From Thermoguttaceae bacterium (lineage in GTDB: Bacteria; Planctomycetota; Planctomycetia; Pirellulales; Thermoguttaceae), in assembly GCA_017436025.1 (NCBI GenBank), contig JAFSDX010000062.1, forward strand, positions 1-57,751: 57,751 bases of DNA. Direction: 5' to 3'. Positions within the stretch are counted from its first letter, which is position 1. Every line of letters begins with the position of its first letter. A program made the translations under genes and the position numbers. Below the pieces are notes generated by a model that ran no database searches, was not told the DNA's origin, and worked only from the letters and a program-made list of their open reading frames with translations. This document shows, one piece after another, positions 27,501-30,667 of the stretch.

Positions 27501-29843
27501 GTCGCTCCATTGGGTGATCGTCGCGCCGTAGCCGGTCCCCATAATCGGGCCCCAGAGGCCGTTTCCGCCGTAGTATTCGTTGTGTTCGTAACCGTCGTGG
27601 CTCAGGCCCATCGCGTGGCCGATTTCGTGCGCGGCGGCTTCGGCGACGTTCTTAGCCGACAAACCGAGCGAGAGCGGATAGACGTAGTTGTCTTGCTTGC
27701 TCGTTCCGAAGCAGCCGACGTAGGAGAGACCGCCCGCCGACGAGCTGTAACCGCCGATAACGCAACGGACGCCGTTCGTCGCGTTCGCCCAAACGTTCGG
27801 GTCGGTCGTAACGTTGACGTTGAACGGCGCGTAGTCTTCCGCGACGCGAGCCCAAACCTCTTGGATGAATTTCAGTTCGGAAACGCCGTAACCGCCCGAA
27901 CCGTCGAGGTCGAGCGCCGGGTGCGCGAGGCCGTCCCAACCGGTTCCGTCCGCGCCCGCGAAGTGCAGGTAAATAACGTTTTCGGTGTTGCCCGGCATAC
28001 TTTCGAGCGAAAGCGTTTCGGCTTCGGTAATCGGAGCTTCGGGCAATTTCGCAGTATCCGCAACCCCAGGTTTTGGTTGCAACGCCGCCTCGGGTCTCGC
28101 TTGATATTGTTGCAACCAAGAGAAGCCGACGATTTCCGACGTGAAGGTATTGTATCGGCTGTTTTCGTAACCGCCGTAATACGAGAAACCTTCCGGCAGC
28201 GTGCGAGCGCCTTGAACCGCGCCTTGATCGTTCAAGTAAGTGTACGGCGCGACCGCCAAACGCCACGCCGAACCGGAACGTTCGAGCAAGTACGTGTTGT
28301 ACGTGTTCTTTTCGCTCTCGCCGCTTTCGTCGCGGTAGTGCGTCAGCGTGTTCGTGATCGGATCTTGGTAGTTCGGGTGTTCGTAGTGGTTGTCCGTAAC
28401 TTCGTACTGAACGGTCGTTTTCGTCGGGTTCGAGCAAATAAGACCGACGTAGTCCGCCGAACCGTTGTCTTGGAGCGTGTCCGGGTTATAGTAGTACCCC
28501 CAAACGGAGACGTATTCGCGAACTTGGCGTCCGTTGTCGGAACGAGTCGTAACAATTTCGGCGGTAACGGCGTGTCCTTCGCGAAGAGCGCGAAGCATAT
28601 CGTCGATCATCGCGTCGCTCGACGGAACGTAACCGCCGACCTTCGTGAAGTCGATATCCATAAAGAGGCCGCCGCCCTCGACTTGGTTCGTGCTGCCCGA
28701 GAGGTTCGAGCCCATGCAGTTTTCGTCGTCGCCGTCGAAGAGATAGTCGAGGACTTGCGCGCAGGTGAAGGAACCGCCGACGTCGAGATAACCGGAACGG
28801 AGGTATTCGGCGACCGCGTCTTCGACCGATTCGAAGTAACGGACGGTTCCGTCCGGTTGCGTCATCGCGGTCGAGAACCCGGCTTCTTGCGCCCAACCGG
28901 TGTACGCCATCATGTTCGCGACGGTGCCGACCCAACCGGCGGCTCCGTTTGACGCGGCGTCGTAAATCGTATTGCCGTTATTCAGACCGTACGCGTAATA
29001 CGTCGCCGGGTTATAACCGAAGTAGTGGTATTGCTCGCGAAGCGTGGCGTGAACGCGGTTGCGGACTTGGTTGTAATCGCCGGTTACCGTTTCGACGCGC
29101 AGTTCGCTGACGGCGGTGGCGTTCGAGACGCCGTATTCTTCCGCGTCCGCTTCGGTCATCGCGGCGTCGACGAGGTACGACGTTTTCGCGACGCCGTTTT
29201 CGTCGGTCGTCGTCGCTTGGTCGATCATAACCAAGGACGACGCGAGCTTAACGTTCGCGTCCGGGCTTTCGACGATCGCTTGTCCGGCGTAATTCGTCGA
29301 GTAGTTGTAAAGAACCGCGCCGCCGAGCTTGACGTCGCCGTTCAGGACGGTGAAGGCGTTGACGTCGTTCGTTTCGATCGTCAGCGCTTGCTCGCCGGTT
29401 CCGAGAATCGTCAGCGAGCCGTATTTTTCGGAGTCGATATTGACGTTGATCGCGGTCGACTCGAGGTCGACGACGTAATCGTCGGCGGTCGTGCGGAGAA
29501 GAATCAAATCGTCGGCGGTCGTGCGCGCGGCTTGATTAACGGCGTTTTGCAACGCGGCGGCGTTCAAGTCGGTCAGTTCGATCACGTTGATCTGCGACAG
29601 CGAACTCGGGAGTTCAAGGTCGGCGTACGCGGCGCGAATATCGTCGTATTCGGAGTTCCCGATCGGATTGACCGACAGGAGCTGACGCTCTTCCAAGTTT
29701 TCCATCCCAAGTTTGCGCGGACTCAGCGAACCCGCGACGCCTTCGCGGCGTTTCCCCTCGTCGCTTTTTCGCCCGCGAAAGACTTTCTTTTCTTGGTTGC
29801 CGTTCGACCGCGATTCGTCGCTCAATCGATTGAATAAACGCAT
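6516..29843 (-). CDS. Giant LEPR-XLL surface protein: dead C66-like domain, two metzincin domains, beta-helix/choice-of-anchor-Q modules (7,775 residues)
   Basis: Starts at ATG 29843 with AGGAG six bases upstream. Residues 49-57 (NLEERQLLS) match the planctomycete LEPR-XLL N-terminal motif, which replaces a normal signal peptide in many giant proteins. Residues about 290-560 resemble an IdeS/C66 papain-like fold but lack the catalytic Cys. Two metzincin-type zinc protease domains follow: HEIGHAMGLSHDG near residue 740 and HEVGHTLNLSHDG near 1279, each with a PIMG Met-turn and each followed by a pre-peptidase-C-terminal-like domain. From about 1500 to 7373 run right-handed beta-helix repeats (GGAIYNxG, NNxA). 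Five SLREA-type (CSLREA) openings are near residues 2025, 3031, 5485, 6320 and 7005. Six VDMGAFEY-type anchor-Q endings are near 1798, 2858, 5313, 6147, 6992 and 7373. CARDB-like domains lie between modules. The end is cadherin-like, FN3-like and PKD-like, then an acidic tail. No dockerin, autotransporter barrel or LPXTG is seen. Probably a secreted adhesin or matrix protein with proteolytic capacity; the function is inferred. Confidence 0.88.
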   Translation of the reverse strand: MRLFNRLSDESRSNGNQEKKVFRGRKSDEGKRREGVAGSLSPRKLGMENLEERQLLSVNPIGNSEYDDIRAAYADLELPSSLSQINVIELTDLNAAALQNAVNQAARTTADDLILLRTTADDYVVDLESTAINVNIDSEKYGSLTILGTGEQALTIETNDVNAFTVLNGDVKLGGAVLYNYSTNYAGQAIVESPDANVKLASSLVMIDQATTTDENGVAKTSYLVDAAMTEADAEEYGVSNATAVSELRVETVTGDYNQVRNRVHATLREQYHYFGYNPATYYAYGLNNGNTIYDAASNGAAGWVGTVANMMAYTGWAQEAGFSTAMTQPDGTVRYFESVEDAVAEYLRSGYLDVGGSFTCAQVLDYLFDGDDENCMGSNLSGSTNQVEGGGLFMDIDFTKVGGYVPSSDAMIDDMLRALREGHAVTAEIVTTRSDNGRQVREYVSVWGYYYNPDTLQDNGSADYVGLICSNPTKTTVQYEVTDNHYEHPNYQDPITNTLTHYRDESGESEKNTYNTYLLERSGSAWRLAVAPYTYLNDQGAVQGARTLPEGFSYYGGYENSRYNTFTSEIVGFSWLQQYQARPEAALQPKPGVADTAKLPEAPITEAETLSLESMPGNTENVIYLHFAGADGTGWDGLAHPALDLDGSGGYGVSELKFIQEVWARVAEDYAPFNVNVTTDPNVWANATNGVRCVIGGYSSSAGGLSYVGCFGTSKQDNYVYPLSLGLSAKNVAEAAAHEIGHAMGLSHDGYEHNEYYGGNGLWGPIMGTGYGATITQWSDGSYVNATNMEDDVAIIASRVGFRNDDFGDTIDTASKLDDHYVPIDINTYDPTAGTYTVSGVISDRDDYDMFSFVSHGGTYVVDVSGAGADHRFIDGDFSWDYIRHGDVENAVFAGKYYASTYDYANLNVKVELLDENGEIVLLDMDGKIQKLGYGESIVLSDDYYYYVIDQFGKKVYNADGSLKEGYQAVDDSTFTTFSHFVTPELEAGKTYYISVTGVGQGNDATNGFSDYGSLGQYTLSMHESYENFYIDAEKMDVESLEYATAVDNVLNWQEAFVYSGRRLEDGSRHLGNTLTFDASLSGQTLDLRETLRFTFSRPLVDQPFSEKRFVLDATLAWDAENDRPGITIDANEKFRVMYVDNTTVELYGFTFTGGVAETTNVIYLYFGGIDGPGWSGEAHPAYDLDGDPTTFNDAELEAINEIYLRVAEDYAPFNVTVTTDQDVFNAATNAIRVVIGGTGNNRGGVAYLNSFGTQKQDCYVFPNSLGSPKNIAEAISHEVGHTLNLSHDGNGGDEYYGGTNGWAPIMGAGYYQALTQFSKGEYQGATQTQDDLAYIAARLGYKADDYSDKRANAAALRESYIRSGNFVADGLIERTGDADMFSFVATDSTYVIDVVGSGADYDRANAAGYAASLGYTNLDLVVELYDDAGNLLYTCDPSDSLFAHFEANGLTAGDTYYVRVSTTGLGDPTTNGYSNYGAIGQYYVTVAAGTLADFVGEERYTTVAQRNAVYDGALNATKEKAETYGKNGQTNNGGGIYNNYGWLTIGDSVIAGNRALKAGGGIYNSGGEYEDKNQHDGWLYLVNTSIVGNIVTEENSIGGGLYNESGAVATLVNVTVAGNTADYSGGGIQNAGVVNLYNSIVAENEASYGADVYTQSGKTTRAANSIIGDESRNSNYTAYKNGTSSTNVGGTSLIGTSRGSSVSSPVTTYDPKFVSYRGYDVADWSSELWKSWNLRLQGDSPAVDRGNSDNLTNDLDFGQGVSNGYNRWNQNRYFFTEDYQTDLAGQPRFEGASVDSGAYEVLGSADLTEFVPSAAGSDVVNDWESSIVISRAEDDQTGSIAPFLVDENLFLNLSFINQGAAIKESFETTVYMWKYDPKTSTKQQMFADSKLGNNELALMNVKVDFADGVSMPGGDGSAVATITLTNLATGAVQTVEYDGANSFIALTNVALGSIEEIIQGFVANGALEAQNEEGYYVFGYQLDSGAALDEYSETNNFYLTSSYFDVVESPVSVNNSIVVTTTEDVVDAYDGEISLREAVEIYAGSFYYREVALPEGATFESGGVTYTVKDGKFYVDNTTDYRVYPGESFSFTEAVAETLVWDAEQSAYVDAEGNVVALTNGDKATFTVGGVEYVDAQWDEAASAWTGADYSFAATDVVEATLNREAVVTVVYAEDVYFDADNKAIAVPNGTKGEINGVAVEMIDGVWTNVAQTTYDRDAVQAIGNFFLADGTEVAVVNGVFRRVATNDVAVVLDGSTVTLANGESAVYDAAKGVFVVTTTVEYPMTEGAKVVVDGVELTFVERAYVDSGDYRYYLTDGVVVTLANGYEVEYNARRDAFVFKSENVAGKIDAGATILWEGETYSYKAGVAIVQKVSRETNAVVFDAALDGQTFVLTQGELTLTTSFTLDCVDPDGNLLDLTIQGVNSRLFTVETGAEVEIKNFKLANSTSSQDGGVVYNKGTLTVDSVKFSGNETLAGGVGGSIYNASGATLTVSNSTFSGDSARDGASIYNAGSATIQDSTFDATGAFGNGVVYNVGALVVDNTQFNGGSTASSGGAIYNAGTADISNSTFDGTAALNGGAIYNDANGTLRLADSDFANVSATVGGAIYNVGNATIDQGSFVGNSTTDKGGALYNEGTATVVGTLFAGNSASVGGAFYSTGTLKLTGVKVERSEARDGAAIYSTGTLSVSNSLIAKNVATGLGGAIYNVGTANLTNATIADNEAADGAGLYNAGTANVDNTILAGNKATDAAAKGFDVYTVEGATTTLRSSLLGNVAQYGDKAFDLDAAYRSFLGVDPQFVDAENGDYTLSVTSPAINNGSNALDGGALVDLAGNDRRVGLTVGGVVMSVDMGAFEYAAIIAPDLDLVDSSVDYWQTEKLENGATVELDYFVAGQDVCVDFNVQNIGDAAVYSNFGYTMTLVGTNDKGEVVYTKTQDIRYYASSFDRFDWLNESDWIAANGSASLAANLGALPAGRYSITLTLDVDGVGKVVEYGEEDGFAGENNNVYTGTFNVFEAPSAVVTTEQDVVDPTDGLTSLREAIAHAGAYEYVSIFMVADGTQYVLEDGQIVTVENGSLTVKVDVVEKNGVLVDLQDGDEFLLNGRPIYYRAQLNGGYFAYSMEDGAERADVSSGEVTFPDGAAANLQLNTDQYVSFVDGTNLNPSEGDRYSYQTLVFPNGEKVILTDGAAFEYANVKFTYLQNDEYPNGAFVFENGSVVDYADGGSLEFANLSVGTLQTRNEIYRDELTLDDGSKIQVIDGVARLTKAVETTVTFAESMQGKTITVDAATGPVEIAKNVVIDGEDRDVTIDGANSTGIFLVQEGAVATISRLTATRGAGSVGGAVVNRGELTLNDVDFSDNNVRLAGTPTGGELTTGLGGAIYNVGTLTVDGGSFENNFASEFGGAIFSKGELVVKNASFVGGSSFAGGAIAAQAGTLTVENSTFTNNVAEVGGAIYTLVDATFVAVSFVGNEATNGNGGAIYAGPKSTITFAADAASESTLAVSFEGNKATGNGGALYTENNLVVLGDLVAKNNEALDGAALYIGGSLTVDGAATITGSKSTTSALIAKAVEIKGNLVLEANESTGAALESAGAVAVGGSATISGNKTGGAIAAQGAVSFGGDLTAKNNVATGGAIIAGTSFNVGGAASFENNESTTGAVLVGGAVEIGGALNATGNKATAGSVISGSTVIVGADATLANNESTTGVLTANEAVEFGGTLTATGNKATDGAIISGSTVNVTGDATLENNESTTGAILASGAVEFGGALNATGNKATAGSVISGSTVNVTGDATLSSNESTTGVLTATDAVEFGGALNATGNVATDGAIISGSTVNVTGDATLENNESTTGAILASDAVEIGGTLTATSNKATDGAIISGSAVNVTGDATLENNESTTGAILASGAVEFGGALNATGNVATAGSVVSGSTINVGADATLANNESTTGVLTATGAVEIGGTLTATSNKATAGSVVSGSSVKVGVDAVLTGNEGTNGAAIFATGDVEIVGALTAENNKATGNGGAIAATGAISVGLDATLTGNEAGASGGALAANGAVAVGGALTASNNKAVGSAGAILSGAGLTVGGDATLTGNTAGGVGGALAAQTVAIDGSLTASDNSAATGGAIYATGAVEIDGSLTATNNAATALAGGVIATNAGVSVGGDATLTGNSAQGSGGAIAAVQDVVITGAATFENNSAALSGGAIATDGSLSVGGDAIFANNAAGESGGAVVALDSVSLGGSATLTGNEAGAAGGAISTNGSLEIVGALTASDNTSGGFGGAIAVGGDVSVGADATLTGNEAAFSGGAIYTKDGAVEITGVLTAENNKAGAQTVEISSTVETTTLEDGTVVETTVKKFANDGFGGAIAAPNGDVSVGGDATIAGNSSAGYGGAVYAGGAVSFGGSATLANNEAKDATTITETTVVTTVVKTSEEGETTSETTTETTTETLIATVGHGGAIAANGAFDVVGALTAENNKAAGYGGAVFANDAITVGGDATLTGNEAGKDGGALSSKTEGVAIVGSLTATNNKSTENGGAIYANGALTVGGDATLTGNEGANGGAILSRADVQIDGALTAENNKATGSGGAISAIGSLTVGGDATLTGNEAAQLGGALAANGAVSLGGSLTATNNAATVGGAIISGAGVSVKLDATLTGNTAAGAGGAIAATQNVEIGGALTANDNKAANGGAISANGSVEIVGALTATNNEATGTAGGVIVSGASVSVGGDATLSGNKAAGSGGAIAALENVVIVGAAKAENNAAGLSGGAIAADGSVEIGGDATFANNAAQAAGGAISAFGDVSLGGSATLTGNSAGEAGGAISANGSLEIVGALTASDNTSGGFGGAVAVGGGVSVGADATLTGNEAKFSGGAIYAKDGDVAIVGALIASDNKASAQVFETETTETETLEDGTTIVTTVKTTITDGSGGAIAAPKGDVSVGGDATLTGNTANGLGGAIYAENATFEGSATFENNVATGGSLVVETTVVTTTIQDDETTEETVETVQTTETTVDETALLASGGAVYAGAVEIGGALVAKDNDATDAGGAIYASSLDVVGAATLSGNTASDGGAVYSTGSVAIGGTLTATGNLAYEGGAFNVETLTVEGLAKLTGNKALNGSGGAIYASTVVLKDGALLTDNVAAEAGGAIYALELTLVSATVAGNEATDGGGLYVVDSATLDNTIVAGNKATAYEETYETTDENGEVVEATRTVGGEGADVYVSFEGTVTLRNSLLQNVEVGAGELVLVEEYRSILGVDPQFNDDYSLKATSPAINAGSNALAGASNVDLGGNSRYVGLTVDGEIYAIDMGAFEYQTISAPNLTFAENPVNFWYATVDGEKKDYYIFGEDVVLDFSFLNEASTLAEIGSGWVIDKFSVSFVVEGVAANGEVIEQTFEYRYQPESDYFDWLSVGDWLDADELVSYARQNLGVLPVGNYTLSISLDVNDEIVERGEEDGSEAANDNVYTTSFEVREAPSTVVTTDKDVVDPTDGLISLREAVEVYAGSYWYSSTILVEDGVEYVLDDLTQVTVKDGDATILRDVATVGETTTILSDGAKFLFGSSYMTFENGVVTYPDGTTATFDGENPLTFTAEDGTTYVVKSETYYDYINNTNQPVSDPNVATVDVLVMPNGDMIALEHLEQTEFYYGETFATYNELVAVDADGNAISFANGAAITLDGKAGVYQNGAVVFEDGSFARLADGAAVEIDGVAATFVGSAFVLPNGEVVEFVAGETIECENGSTIVMSQIDEVVSGVLDLENGRRIELLGDGSANISTQVGTDVTFAANLDKATIKLDSAITVDRDLTIDASDRTNVSVSGANKTNVFVIAEGATATIASLSIKNAVAQVGAGVANYGTLSLVDVSISGTKATSDADEPFADKILTEGVGAAIYNVGALSVDGGSFANNVATFHGGAIYSVGSLAIKNATFEGNVSEYYGGAIYVQDGTATIDSSVFKANKAQYGGAVATNVSLKAANSIFTENIGTLGGALYAWGPNASIEATQSTLIANVAEQGGAIYVRDAALTLKNSIVATNEASESATDLALVGSATATVYASLIGVADDCGDGTLNFDAGTRSFYGTTEKPVDPALDAEGRPTAVSPALNSGSNALATATDGSALTADASGSDRIIGVEKDGTIYSVDMGALEFQTVAAPDLGFYREDGSSFLYGQQKPVAGFTLSLSGLGGEGFSNTGDFVEGWDVSFAVGYGNAGNAYCFESFAVELKTVRLDADGNAIEGTETVLTRVFGDESGYFNVEDWLASGEAFVELWNLGATYEAGQYKLTLTVDANDAVVELDEANNVFEANFAVRERPSLVVTTEQDVVNPYDGETSLREAIANVGAEGSVGMQMSAVLVGGETFVLAENAALGVPAGAVATYADGKITVEVSSVDADGVEQTQTIELAQGVEYALADGTTFVWREQLGYAVATRGDSIGSAITFAESVYGKTIELTSELTIDRSLTIDGTGANVVVSGASASRIATVARGTVSVFGLTFENGSANLGGAIYNAANLTLTNVSVKNSSATEDGGAIYNALGGELTLADVEIVGASATNGGAIYNAGTLNGGNVDISGSNAAYGAGLYNVGTAAFAGASFIDGVATAQGGAIYNDGGELVVDDASFVGNQATYGGAIVNYQGVATIVDANFTANKATASAGAIDNYGELTLDGVSFENNEAAVAGGAIYNSESAANGDAYSVSLSDVVFNGNSATTGGAIYNAKGSVVEATGAVLFEANSAATEGGAIYNAGTATFATGATFSANSAATGGAIYNAGTTTLTGAKFDGNVATKDGGAVANVGTFYATTSEFVANEANGFGGALYNLGKASLANALVAQNVANDGGAIANVKGATLELRNATIAANSATNAGGVSNLGTLTAYNTIIAANSATNGVDVYSNGSAKLFNSLVGSTEGIGTKPTATNSLFDVEPGFVVAPVFAADGKLANAAALDLSLVYNSVAVDAGDVAYAKDATGKIALEKDLASDARVATTKIDMGAYEFQFETPSTVVTTDLDVVDITDGQISLREAIEYAAQLGESTVSFSEGLATIYLNSTLTLDSSITLDASAVGGVTLDACRFVDAASAIEVNEGAKVSLVSLTITNSSANAQDWLREDNDRPEYSGGAVWNAGEVILRDATIAGNVAAYGGGLYNLGVMRVYNSTVENNVALYYGGVYNRGELYVENSTIAGNQATYHGGGVSNFAAATLVGTAVLGNRAETGAGVLALANAAGSQVAPETTLTNCTVAGNVATSAGGGVWANDVLNLVNTVVAGNVAKTDADVHLAGTAKADVRYSLVGASNAKISGVGVKTNVDPNFVEFAAPTAGTWTANAWKDWNLELAVGSPAIDAGSNALAVDGYGVKLTTDLAGDKRVVGKAVDMGAYEEQGNVAPTGITVEYAELTTEEAAGTLAATLTTVDENDDDTFEYELIDAPKYFALDGDKIVTTQNVPAGTYEFVVRSTDTGNKFVEATVQIVVVNPAAENYAAPTITSVAVNAESALEVVWTTADPAKEYVVSYRVGSGDWVETNALTGEFGRIEGDFNVGDVVQVRIRAVGGVDKNASEWSEAETYVVAEPPKAFNVATNGDGALVTLTVDSNFSAVAYWRVAWGDGTETVVNELATQGVFRHVYAASGAYEMKLFVNNDEVGYDLGVFEATVASSAVLETLTAETTNVFSTLAPVAVENVAPQAEEIAVSAALLADETVAWNEIAESLAVETNVETGVALVAAPTTRVERAVVFEALGAAFAEFGADEFETVDVDFAVEEANETAFDDAFLSELFGD
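14490..17885 (-). repeat. 566-residue tandem superduplication inside the giant gene
   Basis: Two consecutive blocks of beta-helix sequence match at a fixed offset of 1,698 bases: for example the TAENN codons at 17801 and 16103, and the TASDNTSGG codons at 17023 and 15325. The offset becomes 1,695 in the less conserved distal part (16711 versus 15016). Many phrases (GALTASDNTSGGFGGA, SVGADATLTGNEA) are identical between copies. Each copy also carries its own Thr/Glu-rich insertions. Confidence 0.85.
17930..18930 (-). repeat. 48-residue (144-bp) tandem repeat array inside the giant gene
   Basis: Seven units recur exactly every 144 bases, marked by GTCGTCGATTCG at 18004, 18148, 18292, 18436, 18580, 18724 and 18868. 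The protein unit is two beta-helix rungs centred on NNESTTG. Units alternate between two subtypes (GAILAS and GVLTA versions), suggesting a 96-residue higher-order unit. Confidence 0.85.
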
Positions 29844-30271
29844 CTTCTTCTCCTGGACAATGTATATAACGTTTACGCGTCGCGCAGGGACGCTTTTCGG
29901 TCGTTTCGCGGACGGACAAGCGCGAAACTTCCGAACGTCTTCCTAAATTTTCCGTCGCGTCCGAATCCGACGTCGCGAAGCCTTTTCGCGCGAACCGCCC
30001 CCTGACGCGTCAAGAGGCGGGCCGCTTAAATCGGCGAACCAGCCGTCTCGCTCGTCGCCGCTCGGAAAGGCCCCTCGTCGTCGGACGACTCAAGGGGAAT
30101 CCAACCGCGGTTCGGAAAGACGCTCAAACGGAAAAACGCGAATGTCGCTTATTATTTGGGAATCTCGTCAAGCGAGCTTCTTAGCTTTTATCGACGCGGA
30201 AAACGCTCGAACGTTCGGCAAACCGAGGTACGACGCGCAAACCTCTTCTTCGTTTCGCGCCGTTTTTTCTT

Positions 30272-30347
30272 ACTAGTTTACCTAATCCGCGTCTCTTTAC
30301 AGCTCCCAAAATAAAAACGGATATTCCGGACTCTACACTAGTTTACC
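30272..30347 (-). repeat. Two direct repeats of GGTAAACTAGT, possible operator pair
   Basis: Identical 11-mers at 30337-30347 and 30272-30282, 65 bases apart (about six helical turns). One sits inside the candidate promoter spacer. Confidence 0.4.
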
Positions 30348-30359
30348 CGAAATTGTCAA
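30330..30359 (-). promoter_or_regulatory. Candidate promoter of the giant gene
   Basis: On the minus strand a perfect TTGACA (30359-30354) is followed after 18 bases by TAGAGT (30335-30330). The spacer contains GGTAAACTAGT (30347-30337), repeated at 30282-30272 on the same strand. Confidence 0.4.
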
Positions 30360-30582
30360 ATTTTACAACCAAAAAGACGCTTTTTTCAAAAATTTTCACA
30401 ACTTTTCCGCCGTATTTGTCGAATATAGAATTCCAATTATCGCCTTCAAAAGGCTTAATCGGATTGTCAAAAAAAGAGCGATAACGCAAGACGGGGAAAA
30501 CAAGCAATCTAGCCAAAACAGATAAAATATAACGGCTCCTTCACCCCGTCGCGCGGGCCCGCCCTTCAAGCGAAACAAACGC

Positions 30583-30630
30583 AAAAAAAACGAACGGACG
30601 ACGAAAGTTTTCCCTCCGTCGCCCGTTCGT
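30583..30630 (-). terminator. Rho-independent terminator of the 707-residue secreted protein
   Basis: On the minus strand a 14-bp stem with one mismatch (30630-30617 with 30603-30590) is followed by eight T residues (complement of 30583-30590), 38 bases after the stop codon. Confidence 0.8.
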
Positions 30631-30667
30631 TAATCGCTTAATCGTTCCAAAGACGTTTTATCGCGCT

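Larger units (their letters stand above)
29844..30667. other. Long AT-richer intergenic region upstream of the giant gene
   Basis: About 820 bases without a supportable gene. It holds the terminator of the upstream gene (30583-30630), a candidate promoter for the giant gene (30330-30359) and two copies of the 11-mer ACTAGTTTACC. A small hydrophobic minus-strand frame at 30396-30584 was considered and not accepted. If the promoter is right, the giant gene has a leader of nearly 490 bases. Confidence 0.6.

Noticed and set aside
9939..28952. Very long plus-strand open frames (9939-17573 and 18993-28952) opposite the giant gene
   Set aside because: Arg/Asp/Val-rich translations without domains, exactly antisense to strongly supported repeats; caused by NCG codon use.
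30396..30584. Hydrophobic 62-codon minus-strand ORF
   Set aside because: Begins over a terminator, uses AT-rich intergenic codons and has no convincing start signal.
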